Shown: piece after piece, positions 10,891 through 20,499 of the stretch
How positions within the stretch are numbered: position 1 is the first letter of the stretch
Layout: the number at the start of each line of letters is the position of its first letter
Source: Meghimatium bilineatum
Lineage: Eukaryota; Mollusca; Gastropoda; Stylommatophora; Philomycidae
Direction: 5' to 3'
Length of the DNA stretch: 64,000 bases
Assembly: GCA_034231615.1 (NCBI GenBank)
Contig: CM067317.1
Location: 16,692,264 to 16,756,263 of the forward strand
Made by a program: the position numbers and the translations under genes
Notes under the pieces: model-generated
Database searches by the model: none
Seen by the model: the letters and a program-made list of their open reading frames with translations, nothing else
What the model was told of the DNA's origin: nothing

Positions 10891-11004
10891 ATCCTTGCAA
10901 GCATATCAACTGCATCAATGGCGGTAGGTGTATAACCAGAGAAAACCAGGCACTTTGTGAATGTCCTCAAGGTTACACAGGTTCAAAGTGTGACATAAGA
11001 ATAG
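10891..11004 (+). CDS. EGF-like exon, array member 1
   Basis: Acceptor ttccaccatag, donor atag|gtgagg, 114 nt, phase 1-1. It encodes DPCKHINCINGGRC, then ITRENQALCECPQGYTG, then SKCDIRI. Cysteines are spaced 4-5-8-1-8, the pattern of the whole array. It differs from the central members (INC rather than VRC, no RGQVPY), so it belongs to the older outer part of the array with 27587 and 30839. The phase-symmetric structure lets the exon be added or skipped without breaking the frame. Confidence 0.93.
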
Positions 11005-11861
11005 GTGAGGCCAATACACAATAACTAATTCATTTTATTTATTTTTGTGCTCTGCTTTCTAGAAATTGTAAATAATTATCAGTATTCGACAATTCTCATG
11101 ATTACTAGTCGTACGAACTAGGTATTTTCAATTAGTTTTATAACCTAGTGCTAGACCTCCACACATCAGCAACTGGTAGGACTGCAGAAAAACTTTACCA
11201 ATATTTTTGGACGGAAAATACAAAGTAATATTTTAAAATATATTTAACAGTTTACAAAACGCTTTTATTCGTAATTGCGCCTAGAAAGTCTTTACTAAGA
11301 AATAATACAATACAAATGAAAAACAAAAACTAAATACAATAATATTGCAAAAAGAATAGACTGAGGCATTATTAATACAAAAACCAAAACAGCCCTGGCG
11401 TATTGTGGTAGAAAACACATTAAGACGCTGGAGTAATAAAAATGAAATAAAGCAACTAAAAATGAAAATAAATCTAGTGATGAATCATCATAGATATACA
11501 AATGGTTTTAGGGTGGTATCATCAATGTGACATAGCATTGCATTGCTAACTTGTCCCGTCTCGGTTTATCATTTCTGTAACTTCTGCACAATGACAAGCA
11601 ATTCTTTAGGTTTCTTGACTACACCTAAAAATGTTAATGGTTTGTTTCTATAGCAGGTAGCCATTAAAAACTAGTTTAGCTTATATGGATGAGTAAATAT
11701 TGTCATTTCTTATTGGTAGTGATTCTGTCGGACACACTGTATATTGCAGTATAACGTTTAGTAAGACTTTATGGTTGAATCGTTGATTCAGTTTGTTTCG
11801 ATACTATGATACTATTTCTTTCGTGTCAGTCTGTTTTTTGATTGCAGAACGTATTACTTTG
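11005..11861. other. Intron sequence
   Basis: No repeat or transposon signature recognised. The sequence joins the first ~1.15-kb duplicated unit at about 11862. Confidence 0.4.
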
Positions 11862-11982
11862 TGTTTGTTGTAAATATTACCTGTTTACATATTGCATATC
11901 GTCTAGTCTTCATTACTAAGATGTTGGTTTCTATTTGGCAAGATAATATTGCATTTCATTTCGAGTTCACCTCTATCTTTAG

Positions 11983-12096
11983 ATCCCTGTGTAAACGTTC
12001 GTTGTAACAATGGTGGACGGTGTTTGACACGCGGGATAACTGCCTACTGTGAGTGCCCTCAAGGATACATTGGCCAATATTGTGAGATTAGACAAG
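11983..12096 (+). CDS. EGF-like exon, array member 2
   Basis: Acceptor ctctatctttag, donor caag|gtaagac, 114 nt, phase 1-1. It encodes [14 protein letters not shown], then [17 protein letters not shown], then QYCEIRQ, with all six cysteines. Exons 14989 and 16130 are nearly identical at nucleotide level, with intron sequence on both sides also conserved. They arose by duplication of the ~1.15-kb unit, not by retroposition. Confidence 0.94.
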
Positions 12097-12300
12097 GTAA
12101 GACTTTGAGATGACAGGACACAATTTCTTTTGTCATTCTACAAACAAACATTTGTCAACCTTTCATATTTCTTGACAACTGTGTATTCAGTTCTCCAGTA
12201 TTGTCAACATCTATTTTTTGTGAAGACTTCTGTTCTTAATTTATAAAATTTAACAAGATGAATAATAGCACATAACAAAAAATGTAACTTTTTTTCATAG

Positions 12301-12415
12301 ATCCTTGCCTAAATGTCACATGTCGCAACGGTGGACTGTGTTTGAACCGTGGTCAAGTGCCTTATGGTGAATGTCCTCAGGGATACCATCAGTCAATACT
12401 GTGAGATTAGACAAG
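12301..12415 (+). pseudogene. Decayed EGF exon (unit copy 1)
   Basis: Acceptor tttttcatag is intact, but the exon is 115 nt long. One inserted base in the segment for GYIGQY shifts the frame into a stop, the fourth cysteine codon has become Gly (tatggtgaatg), and the donor GT is AT (acaagatagg). Three independent defects make it unusable. The intact version is 16448-16561. Confidence 0.9.
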
Positions 12416-12574
12416 ATAGGGTCTCCTAACATTAAAACTAATAATAATTGCTAATGTAAGAATTTAAATTATGCATTAAACAAATGTCATTGAGAAAAAT
12501 AAAAAAAACTTTTTCAAAGGTCTAATATTTCTCTTCTTTTATAAACGTGATTTACGTAAAATTTTCAATATTAC

Positions 12575-12688
12575 CTTGTCTAATCTCACAGTGTTGACCA
12601 ATGTATCCTTGAGGACATTCACAATAATGCACCTGACCACTGAGAAAACAACGTCCAACATTATTACATCTGATGTTTAGGCAGGGAT
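12575..12688 (-). pseudogene. Antisense EGF exon (unit copy 1)
   Basis: The minus strand carries a full 114-nt EGF exon with AG acceptor and GT donor in place (acaag|gtaata). It encodes [15 protein letters not shown], then [17 protein letters not shown]. It matches the sense exon 19885-19998, including the following intron bases, but has Val in place of a conserved Gly. Since the gene runs on the plus strand, this copy cannot be used as sense exon. Inverted intron sequence continues to about 13010, so the inversion was segmental. Confidence 0.88.
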
Positions 12689-13018
12689 CTAGAAAGATAC
12701 ATTATGTAATTTAGTAGACACAGTCATGTATCTCTAGATGCAAGGATATGCTAATGGTAGTGGTCACGTCACGATGACATTTTGTTGAAAACACTACAAT
12801 ATATTTCTTTAGCTATTCTAGTGAAAACGTATACACGTGGTTGTAATGTTCCGGAGGCAATTTTCAGTCATCATCAGGTGCCATTCTGGCTGGCGTAGAC
12901 GATTATGGCTCTACACAGCTCTCTATCTCCAGCATTATGTATCAAGATCGTTGTTGTTTCCCTGCCGTGCCAGGCTGTTAAACTGTCTAATATTTTCTGT
13001 GTTTGTTGTAAATATTAC

Positions 13019-14870
13019 AATCAATACAAGGTAACTGCGTGAAACGTAACAACAATTAGACTTACGTAAAACACAGGTTTATATTCCGTTCCAATGGACA
13101 CCACAGACTATATCTATAACTAGTGGGTAATGATGGGCAATGATGAGCACACAAGAAATCATGGAAATTACAATACACAAATCACATTCAACGTTTCAAC
13201 CAAAATGTCTTTATCAAGACACAAACAAAACATCAAAAGACGACGAATGGAAAAATTATCACAACGTCCAACGGAAATATGGAAATGATATGCCGGAAGG
13301 TAAGAAAGTATATAAAAACGTAAATATATGTGGAAACGAAACGAACAAAAAGATGAGTAAATGGCGGAACAAAAAGAATAAAGACAAAGACCACACCAAC
13401 CCAGTACTAGACATAAGAGTGATCGGAATTGAGTCCAAAAGGCTTGAGTGTACCCAATACAAAAATGAGACGATTTTCTAGAGCATACCTAGATATATCA
13501 TCGGTGGTGCAAGATCTGATGGCGGTGACCTGAATATCCAACGCACCATGACGACCATCACCGTTGAAGTGTGTGGCCACAGGAGTGGGTGTTCTGTGCT
13601 TGATGGCATGAAGATGGTTACAAAAGCGATCGCTCAATCGTAGGCCGGTTTCCCCGATGTACTGTTTGCCACAGCGTTTACATATGATCACGTAAATGGC
13701 ATTACGGGATTCACATGTAAAGGCCTCATCGATGGAGAAAGTGGCCTTGAGAAATGAAATGGAGCGCATCTGAACCACGTAAGGACATGTAAAACAACGG
13801 ACACGTGAGCAACGAACAGTGCCAAAATGGTCAGGAACAGAGGACTTAAGGTGGCTATGAACCAAGATGTCCCTCAGATTTCTATCACGCCTATAAGACA
13901 CCAGAGGTAAGTCATGGAAAGCGTCACGGTGTCAGGATCAGACTAGAGAAGAGAATAATGTTTGAGCATGATGCGTCTAACAGAAGAGTTATGGGGATGA
14001 AAGGTAAGAACAAGTTTAACCCTATCATAGGAGGAGGAAGAACCCTGAGAGTTAGTCAAGGTATCGAGGCGAGACAAATGGCGCACACGGAGCCAAGCGG
14101 ATGAAAGAATGCTGTCAGGGAACGATCGTCTCCGGAAAAACTCACTCATCTCAGAGGACCTGTCGAGAAAATCGTCGTAATCGCTACATAAGCGACGCAG
14201 GCGAAGTAGCTGGGAGTACGGTAGAGAGTTACGACAAGCAGGAGGATGAGAAGAAGTGTAGAGCAGAAAGCCATGTGCATCAGTAGGTTTGTAGTAAACG
14301 GATGTGCTAAGGTAAGGGGGATGAATGGTGACAATGATGTCAAGGAAGTTGACAGAAGTAGTGGATATTAGATGTAAATTGAAAAGCAGGGTTGAAACTG
14401 CCGATGAAGTTGATGAAACGAGACAATTCCACTTCGGACATGTCGGTGATACCTATCCCATCGTCAATGTATCTATGGAAAAGAGATGGGAACGGGCCAT
14501 CATAGGTAGACCAAACTAAATGTTCAAGATTTCCCATGAAGAGACACGCATAGCTAGGTCCCATTTTGGTTCCCATGGCAACGCCACTGATCTGATCGAA
14601 AAAGTGTCCATCAAATTCAAAAGAGTTGAGCGTAAGCACCAGTTCAGCAAGACGGATAAGAGTAGAAGTGGATACAGAGGGGTGGGGACTCTTGTCAAGA
14701 AAGAACTGTAGAGCCCTGAGACCATCTGCATGGGGTATCGAAGTGTACAAAGAACATACATCAAGCAAGAACAGACGATAAGTACGGTCAGAAGACAACT
14801 GGACGGTAGAAAAAATGGTAAGGGCATGCTTAGTGTTTTTCAAGAATGAAGGCAATTGTTCGAAAGGCAA
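13019..14870 (-). mobile_element. 5'-truncated Penelope-like element
   Basis: This 1,852-bp insertion is flanked by a perfect 16-bp target duplication, ttgttgtaaatattac, at 13003-13018 and 14871-14886. The uninterrupted site exists at 16012-16027 in the next unit. On the minus strand the element starts at 14870 within the reverse transcriptase domain, ends its coding region near 13407 with a GIY-YIG endonuclease, and has a noncoding 3' part down to 13019. The reverse transcriptase followed by a C-terminal GIY-YIG endonuclease defines Penelope-like elements. It inserted after the unit duplication. Confidence 0.93.
13407..14870 (-). pseudogene. Penelope-like reverse transcriptase / GIY-YIG endonuclease, broken
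   Basis: From 14870 the frame enters just before motif A (LDVCSLYTSIPH), continues through GVAMGTKMGPSYACLFMGNL (motif B region) and FHRYIDDGIG (catalytic motif C, with IDD), then shifts frame near 14345. The continuation in the next frame includes SVNFLDIIVTIH and YYKPTDAHGF. A stop and another shift occur near 13940. From 13901 the endonuclease part reads VRCFTCPYV, a Cys pair typical of the linker, then IYVIICKRCGKQYIGETG, the GIY-YIG core, and an Asn/Glu-containing end (YALENRLI). N-terminal residues before motif A are absent. At least two frameshifts and one stop mean no functional product. Confidence 0.9.
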
Positions 14871-14988
14871 TTGTTGTAAATATTACCTGTTTACATATTG
14901 CATATCGTCTAGTCTTCATTACTAAGATGTTGTTTTCTATTTGGCAAGATAATATTTCATTTCATTTCGAGTTCACTTATGTTCTTAG

Positions 14989-15102
14989 ATCCCTGTGTAA
15001 ACGTTCGTTGTAACAATGGTGGACGGTGTTTGACACGCGGGTTAACTGCCTACTGTGAGTGCCCTCAAGGATACATTGGCCAATATTGTGAGATTAGACA
15101 AG
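14989..15102 (+). CDS. EGF-like exon, array member 3
   Basis: Acceptor tatgttcttag, donor caag|gtaagac, 114 nt, phase 1-1. It encodes the same domain as 11983 with Leu-Thr-Ala for Ile-Thr-Ala before the fourth cysteine, and it equals 16130. All six cysteines are present. It lies just beyond the Penelope insertion, whose right target duplication ends about 100 bp upstream, so the insertion does not touch its acceptor. Confidence 0.94.
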
Positions 15103-15307
15103 GTAAGACTTTGAGATGACAGGACACAATTTCTGTTGTCATTCTACCAACACACATTTGTCAACCTTTCATATTTCTTGACAACTGTGTATTCGGTTCT
15201 CAGTTATTGCCAACATTTATTTCTTGTGAAGACTTCTGTTCGTAATTTATAAAATTTAACAAGATTAATATAAAGCACTTAACATAAAAGGAAACTTGTT
15301 CTCATAG

Positions 15308-15420
15308 ATCCTTGCCTAAATGTCAGATGTAACAACGGTGGACGGTGTTTGAACCGTGGTCAAGTGTCTTATTGTAAATGGTCTCAGGGATACATTGGTC
15401 AATACTGTGAGATTAGACAA
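15308..15420 (+). pseudogene. Decayed EGF exon (unit copy 2)
   Basis: Acceptor ttctcatag is present and the frame is open, but the fifth cysteine is Trp (tgg), the preceding Glu is Lys, and the donor is destroyed (gacaacatggg where gacaaggtaag is expected). These lesions differ from those of the sister exon at 12301, so the two copies decayed independently. Confidence 0.88.
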
Positions 15421-15578
15421 CATGGGGGTCTCCTAACCTTAAAACTAATAATAATTGCTAATGTAAGAATTTAAACTCTGCATTAAAAAATGTCATTGAT
15501 AAAACAAGACATTTTTTTCAAAGGTCTAATATTTCTCTTCTTTTATAAACGTGATTTACGTAAAATTATCAATATTAC

Positions 15579-15692
15579 CTTGTCTAATCTCACAGTGTTG
15601 ACCAATGTATCCTTGAGGACATTCACAATAATGCATCTGACCACGGAGAAAACAACGTCCAACATTATTACATCTAATGTTTAGGCAGGGAT
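15579..15692 (-). pseudogene. Antisense EGF exon (unit copy 2)
   Basis: Counterpart of 12575-12688 in the second unit. Splice sites and six cysteines are intact on the minus strand, and the Gly-to-Val change is shared, so that change predates the unit duplication. It is complementary to the sense exons on the same transcript. Confidence 0.88.
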
Positions 15693-16129
15693 CTAGAAAG
15701 ATACATTATGTAATTTAGTAGACACAGTCATGTATCTCTAGATGCAAGGATATGCTAATGGTAGTGGTCACGTCACGATGACATTTTGTTGAAAACACTA
15801 CAATGTATTCCTTTAGCTATTCTAGTGAAAACGTATACACGTGGTTGTAATGTTCCGGAGACAATTTTCAGTCATCATCATCATCAGATGCCATTCCGTC
15901 TGGCGTAGGCGATTATGGCTCTACACAGCTCTCTATCTCCAGCATTATGTATCAAGATGGTTGTTGTTTCCCTGCCGTCCGAGACTGTTAAACTGTCTAA
16001 TATTTTCTGTGTTTGTTGTAAATATTACCTGTTTTATATTGCATATCGTCTAGTCTTCATTACTAAGATGTTGTTTTCTATTTGGCAAGATAATATTTCA
16101 TTTCATTTCGAGTTCACTTATGTTCTTAG

Positions 16130-16243
16130 ATCCCTGTGTAAACGTTCGTTGTAACAATGGTGGACGGTGTTTGACACGCGGGTTAACTGCCTACTGTGAG
16201 TGCCCTCAAGGATACATTGGCCAATATTGTGAGATTAGACAAG
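16130..16243 (+). CDS. EGF-like exon, array member 4
   Basis: Third copy of the 11983/14989 exon type: acceptor tatgttcttag, donor caag|gtaagac, 114 nt, phase 1-1, six cysteines. It opens the third, partial unit, in which the following exon (16448) has stayed intact. Confidence 0.94.
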
Positions 16244-16447
16244 GTAAGACTTTGAGATAACAGGACACAATTTCTGTTGTCATTCTACCAACACACATTT
16301 ATCAACCTTTCGTATTTCTTGACAACTGTGTATTAGTTCTCAGTTATTGCCAACATTTATTTCTTGTGAAGACTTCTGTTCTTAATTTATAAAATTTAAC
16401 AAGATGAATAATAGCATATAACAAAAAATGAAACTTTTTTCTCATAG

Positions 16448-16561
16448 ATCCTTGCCTAAATGTCAGATGTAACAACGGTGGACGGTGTTTGAACCGTGGT
16501 CAAGTGCCTTATTGTGAATGTCCTCAAGGATACATTGGTCAATACTGTGAGATTAGACAAG
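16448..16561 (+). CDS. EGF-like exon, array member 5
   Basis: Acceptor tttctcatag, donor caag|gtaagac, 114 nt, phase 1-1. It encodes [14 protein letters not shown], then [17 protein letters not shown], then QYCEIRQ. It is the only intact representative of the exon type that is broken at 12301 and 15308. The downstream intron matches that after 16130 for roughly 90 bp, so the two neighbouring exons are themselves related by duplication or gene conversion. Confidence 0.94.
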
Positions 16562-16770
16562 GTAAGACTTTGAGATGACAGGACACAATTTCTGTTGTCA
16601 TCCTACAAACAAACATTTGTCAACCTTTCATATTTCTTGACAACTGTGTATTGTACAATTATGTACAAAAACAAATACATTTCTGCAGCATGAATTTCTT
16701 ACTTTATTCTTCCATTCTTCATCGCAATTTTCAGAAAATATGTCTTTGTGTTGTTTATTCTTCTTGTGCA

Positions 16771-16935
16771 TTCATTCTCAAAGTTCTTGCATGTTAGCAG
16801 AATCTTTTTATAAATTCATTCTCAAAGTTCTTGCATGTTAGCAGATTATTTTTATAAATTCATTCTCAAACTCTTGCATGTTAGCAGATTCTTTTTATAA
16901 ATTCATTCTCAAACTCTTGCTTGTTAGCAGGATGT
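16771..16935. repeat. 44-bp tandem repeat, about 4 copies, with dispersed-repeat end
   Basis: Copies contain ttcttgcatgttagcag. The last one continues into gcaggatgtagttcggaga, which recurs in the LINE-associated region at 29700-29790, so the array grew from the end of a dispersed element. Confidence 0.8.
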
Positions 16936-17222
16936 AGTTCGGAGATCAGAATGTGCTTTGTCATGAATCACAGCTTTAGCTATCCATAAGTATATATATT
17001 TCGCGTAGAGATAGCAGACTGACGGGTAGGACTAGGAAAATAAACAATCAACGCCCCACTGGAACTATCAACATTCGCTTAAAGAAATGGAACTCTAATA
17101 ATGTTTGCCCAGAGTGTACAGTCTCCGGTTCAGATAATCACTGTAGTGATTCTATTTCTTGTAACGATGTTTGTTTCCCCATTGTGTAACGTTTCTCTTA
17201 TATTTCTAATGAAATGTTCCAG

Positions 17223-17336
17223 ATCCCTGCTTAAATGTTAGATGTAACAACGGAGGACGTTGTTTAAGCCGTGGTCAAGTGCCCTATTGCGAATGTCCTC
17301 AAGGATACATTGGGCAATATTGTGAGACTATTCAAG
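17223..17336 (+). CDS. EGF-like exon, array member 6
   Basis: Acceptor aaatgttccag, donor caag|gtaattt, 114 nt, phase 1-1. It encodes [14 protein letters not shown], then [17 protein letters not shown], then QYCETIQ. Closest relative is 22622, in the duplicated cassette; the introns on both sides are also shared. All six cysteines are present. Confidence 0.94.
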
Positions 17337-17699
17337 GTAATTTTGTAACTGTTAGCAAGTAAATATTTTTGAGACTTGACAAAATGAGAAATAACAATAA
17401 AAATAAATATGAGAACTCAGTTTAAACATTGTTTCAAGTATTTTTTATCTGGAACTGACTTCTATTTGAATGTCTTTTACTCCTCTCAATGGTACGGAAT
17501 TTCAACACAAAAGTTGTGGAAATTACAAGCAATAAGTGTGTCTAATCCAGTGACTAGAATTAACAAAGATAGTCCTAAAAAGTTGAGTATTCGGTGTGCA
17601 GGTGTCACATTTAGCTGAGGTAATAATAACAAATTGACGAAACTCGAGATATCTAAGCGGTATGTTGAAACAAACTGAAGAATCAACTGTAAACTTTTT

Positions 17700-17885
17700 C
17701 TGATATCTGAAGAATCAGCATCCTCTCTGAGTATGCCTCTCTAAGTTTCCTTCAATAGGCATTGCACTAAGCTGAAAGTTGAAGCTTCCTGGAAATGAAA
17801 GAAAGCTCGGAGAAACCTCCTCACTGCACACAGGAAGCAAGAACTAATCGCTCGCAGTTCTTGTCGTTCGAAAGAAGAAGAATCA
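17700..17885 (-). repeat. Dispersed repeat family C, copy 1
   Basis: It shares tgaagcttcctgg-atgaaa, aaagctcgg-aaacct and a gttcga end with 22990-23165 and 45260-45410. On the minus strand the gaacctcc / ttcgattccc-like end resembles a box B, so a tRNA-derived SINE is possible but not shown. Confidence 0.5.
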
Positions 17886-18281
17886 ACTGAAAACATTTAG
17901 TAGTAACTTAAAATGAGAAACATCGGAATTAAGCACGTTGACAGCTTCTGTTGGTTGTCTTGTACTATATACGTAGTTTGGATACATATTGGCGATTGTT
18001 ACAAAATTCAATGATCATGTTCATAGCATCTAATTAAAGAAATCGATTTTACTACAACATGCACCCATTTAATTACCCAACTGAGACTCAATGTTAGAAT
18101 CATGTGTGAGATATAAGAAATACTGTATACTATGTGATGTAATTTGAGTCAAAAGACATGAGCTGATGGAGCGTTGTATCAGCAACCAACGAACCATGTG
18201 ATGTAAATGAACCATCAGCATGCATGACATTCTACATTTACTAAAATAGTAACATACCAGTATGTAAAAGACGAGGGTACA

Positions 18282-18722
18282 CTTAGCTCTGTGCAACACT
18301 TAGCTCTGTGCAACACTTAGCTCTGTGCAACACTTAGCTCTGTGCAACACTTAGCCCTGTGCAACACTTAGCTCTGTGCAACACTTAGCTCTGTGCAACA
18401 CTTAGATCTGTGCAACACTTAGCTCTGTGCAACACTTAGCACTGTGCAACACTTAGCTCTGTGCAACACTTAGCTCTGTGCAACACTTAGCTCTGTGCAA
18501 CACTTAGCTCTGTGCAACACTTAGCTCTGTGCAACACTTAGCCCTGTGCAACACTTAGCTCTGTGCAACACTTAGCTCTGTGCAACACTTAGATCTGTGC
18601 AACACTTAGCTCTGTGCAACACTTAGCACTGTGTAACACTTAGCTCTGTGCAACACTTAGCTCTGTGCAACACTTAGCTCTGTGCAACACTTAGCTCTGT
18701 GCAACACTTAGCACTATGCAAT
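18282..18722. repeat. 17-bp minisatellite, about 26 copies
   Basis: Copies of cttagctctgtgcaaca with single-base variants, partly in a higher-order pattern (the gcc, gat and gca variants recur in the same order). Intronic. Confidence 0.97.
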
Positions 18723-18829
18723 AATTACCTGCAATATTGTTGAATAGATATCATTTACTTGTAAATTTCATGATTCAGCTTTGTCTTTCCATACTTCTCT
18801 GTGCTATTTCCTTATCATCATTAGCAAGT

Positions 18830-19100
18830 GCTGTCTCGAAGATTGTGTTCGCTGCAACTACGTCCAATATCACGTCTATTGACTAGGTAGTGCAACCTGC
18901 TACACTGTTTCATATCCATCTCGCAATGGTTTTTTTTCTCCTATTTGTATCTCCATCTCTTGTGCTCACCTTCCCTCAACTCTACTTTCAAGTAATGATT
19001 TCAATAAAGTGTCATGCTTTTCAAAATGTCAAAAATATGTTCTTTGTTTAATTTATATTTCATAGTTATGTCACATTTTCTGTCATACTCTGTTATACAC
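18830..19100 (-). pseudogene. RTE-type LINE 3' relic, duplicated copy 1
   Basis: The minus strand retains worn sequence corresponding to the end of the RTE-type element at 33185 (from the HIKRHDTLLK region to the C-terminus). The same relic is at 23840-24090 in the paired cassette, so it inserted before the duplication. Confidence 0.6.
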
Positions 19101-19884
19101 TCTACATGACAGATAATAATCATGGGAAAGTCAAATCAATTTTAGAAGATTTTAATGCCCCATTACCCATAAAGTCTGTATACTGGCATGATCTGACATC
19201 GCCTTTTCCCAAACTACATATTACCTTTCCATTATTTGACTTTCGAAGTGCTTAACTGTGTTTTTCACCTGCTGCTCCTAACTGCCGTGCTGCCTTTTTT
19301 GTGTAGATTTGCGGTTCACTTTCATCAGTTGATTATGTAGGACTTATGATTCACTTTCATCAGTTGATTATGTAGAGTGTACGATTCACTTTCACCCGTT
19401 GATTCTGGCATGAATCTTTGAATACACGAATTCACAAGACATGTATGCATCACTATAACATTTGCTTTTAAACAAATAGTGTTTGGTTATCCCACAACAG
19501 TACATACATTTTATAGCTGTACCACTTAAAATTAGTTATACTACAGCTGTACTACTGTACTACAGACAACGCGAGAAAATATTAGTTTAACAGTCTGGCA
19601 CGGCAGGGAAACAACAACGATCTTGATACATAATGCTGGTGATAGAGAGCTGTGTAGAGCCATAATAGCCTACGCCAGACGGAATGGCACCTGATGATGA
19701 TGATTACTGAAAATTGCCTCCGGGACATTACAACCACGTGTATACGCTTTCACTAGAATAGCTAAAGGAATACATTGTAGTGTTTGCAACAAACTGTTAA
19801 CGAGACGTGACAACTCCTATTAGCATATCCTTGCATCTAGAGATATGGACTGCGTCTACTAAATAATAAAATGTATCTTTCTAG
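19101..19884. other. Duplicated intron sequence
   Basis: It pairs with 24090-24730. The part 19565-19884 is the sense form of the inverted segments at 12690-13010 and 15694-16020. No exon until 19885. Confidence 0.7.
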
Positions 19885-19998
19885 ATCCCTGCCTAAACAT
19901 CAGATGTAATAATGGTGGACGTTGTTTGCCCCGTGGTCAGGTGCATTATTGTGAATGTCCTCAAGGATACATTGGTCAACACTGTGAGATTAGACAAG
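19885..19998 (+). CDS. EGF-like exon, array member 7
   Basis: Acceptor tatctttctag, donor caag|gtaatat, 114 nt, phase 1-1. It encodes [14 protein letters not shown], then [17 protein letters not shown], then QHCEIRQ. This is the sense counterpart of the antisense exons at 12575 and 15579, and pairs with 24732 in the second cassette. Six cysteines are intact, and His occurs before the fourth cysteine as in the antisense copies. Confidence 0.94.
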
Positions 19999-20499
19999 GT
20001 AATATTGACAATTTTACGTAAATCACGTTTATAAAAGAAGAGAAATATTAGACCTTTGAAAAAAAATATTTCTAATTTTATCAATGACATTTAATAAAAA
20101 AAAAAAAAAGATTCTGTATCAGCAATAAAACGACGGTACAAATTATGAGATGTGAAGAATACAGCATAAAACATATGAAATATTTCCTGACTGCTGTGAG
20201 ATGTAGGAACATCAACGAGCTTCACCGGTGATTAGCATACATAACCGCACAGAATACAGTGATACTAATGAGTCTACACTCTGTGTATAAAATGTCTCTA
20301 TTGTCTAACATTTAACTCAAATAAGGACAATATATTTGTTTTCTTTCTTATTTCAGTCACAACTGCTTATTATTGATTTTTGCTTTCTTGATTTCCTCTT
20401 ATCGCCAATAAAGGAAAACATTTTGCCCATCTGATTTTATCTAATTTCGCATTGATTTTCTTGAATAAAAGTGACTTTTTTTCAACTACGATTGTTAAA

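Larger units (their letters stand above)
11862..13018. repeat. Duplicated EGF unit, copy 1
   Basis: The unit runs from gtaaatattacctgtttaca to the next occurrence of ttgttgtaaatattac. It holds one intact EGF exon, one decayed EGF exon, one antisense EGF exon, antisense intron sequence and a segment near 12890-13010 (tatcaagatcgttgttgttt) that also occurs at 15895-16020, inverted at 19565-19745, and in a LINE 3' region near 29980. Copy 2 is 14871-16027; copy 3 starts at 16012 and diverges near 16650. A Penelope element separates copies 1 and 2. Confidence 0.85.
14871..16027. repeat. Duplicated EGF unit, copy 2
   Basis: Same layout as copy 1: intact exon, decayed exon, antisense exon, inverted intron segment. 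It includes the 16-bp Penelope target at its left edge. High similarity to copy 1 throughout implies recent duplication. Confidence 0.85.
16975..17890. repeat. Segmental duplication cassette, left part, copy 1
   Basis: This region, with EGF exon 17223, matches 22355-23170, with EGF exon 22622: shared acgggtaggactaggaa upstream, attgtgtaacgtttctct before the exon, and gaaactcgagatatctaag after it. The following region 18830-20090 pairs with 23830-24870. Together they show a ~5.4-kb displaced duplication of a two-exon cassette. Confidence 0.85.

Noticed and set aside
13140-13481. 113-codon plus-strand frame
   Set aside because: It is antisense to the noncoding end and endonuclease end of the Penelope element.
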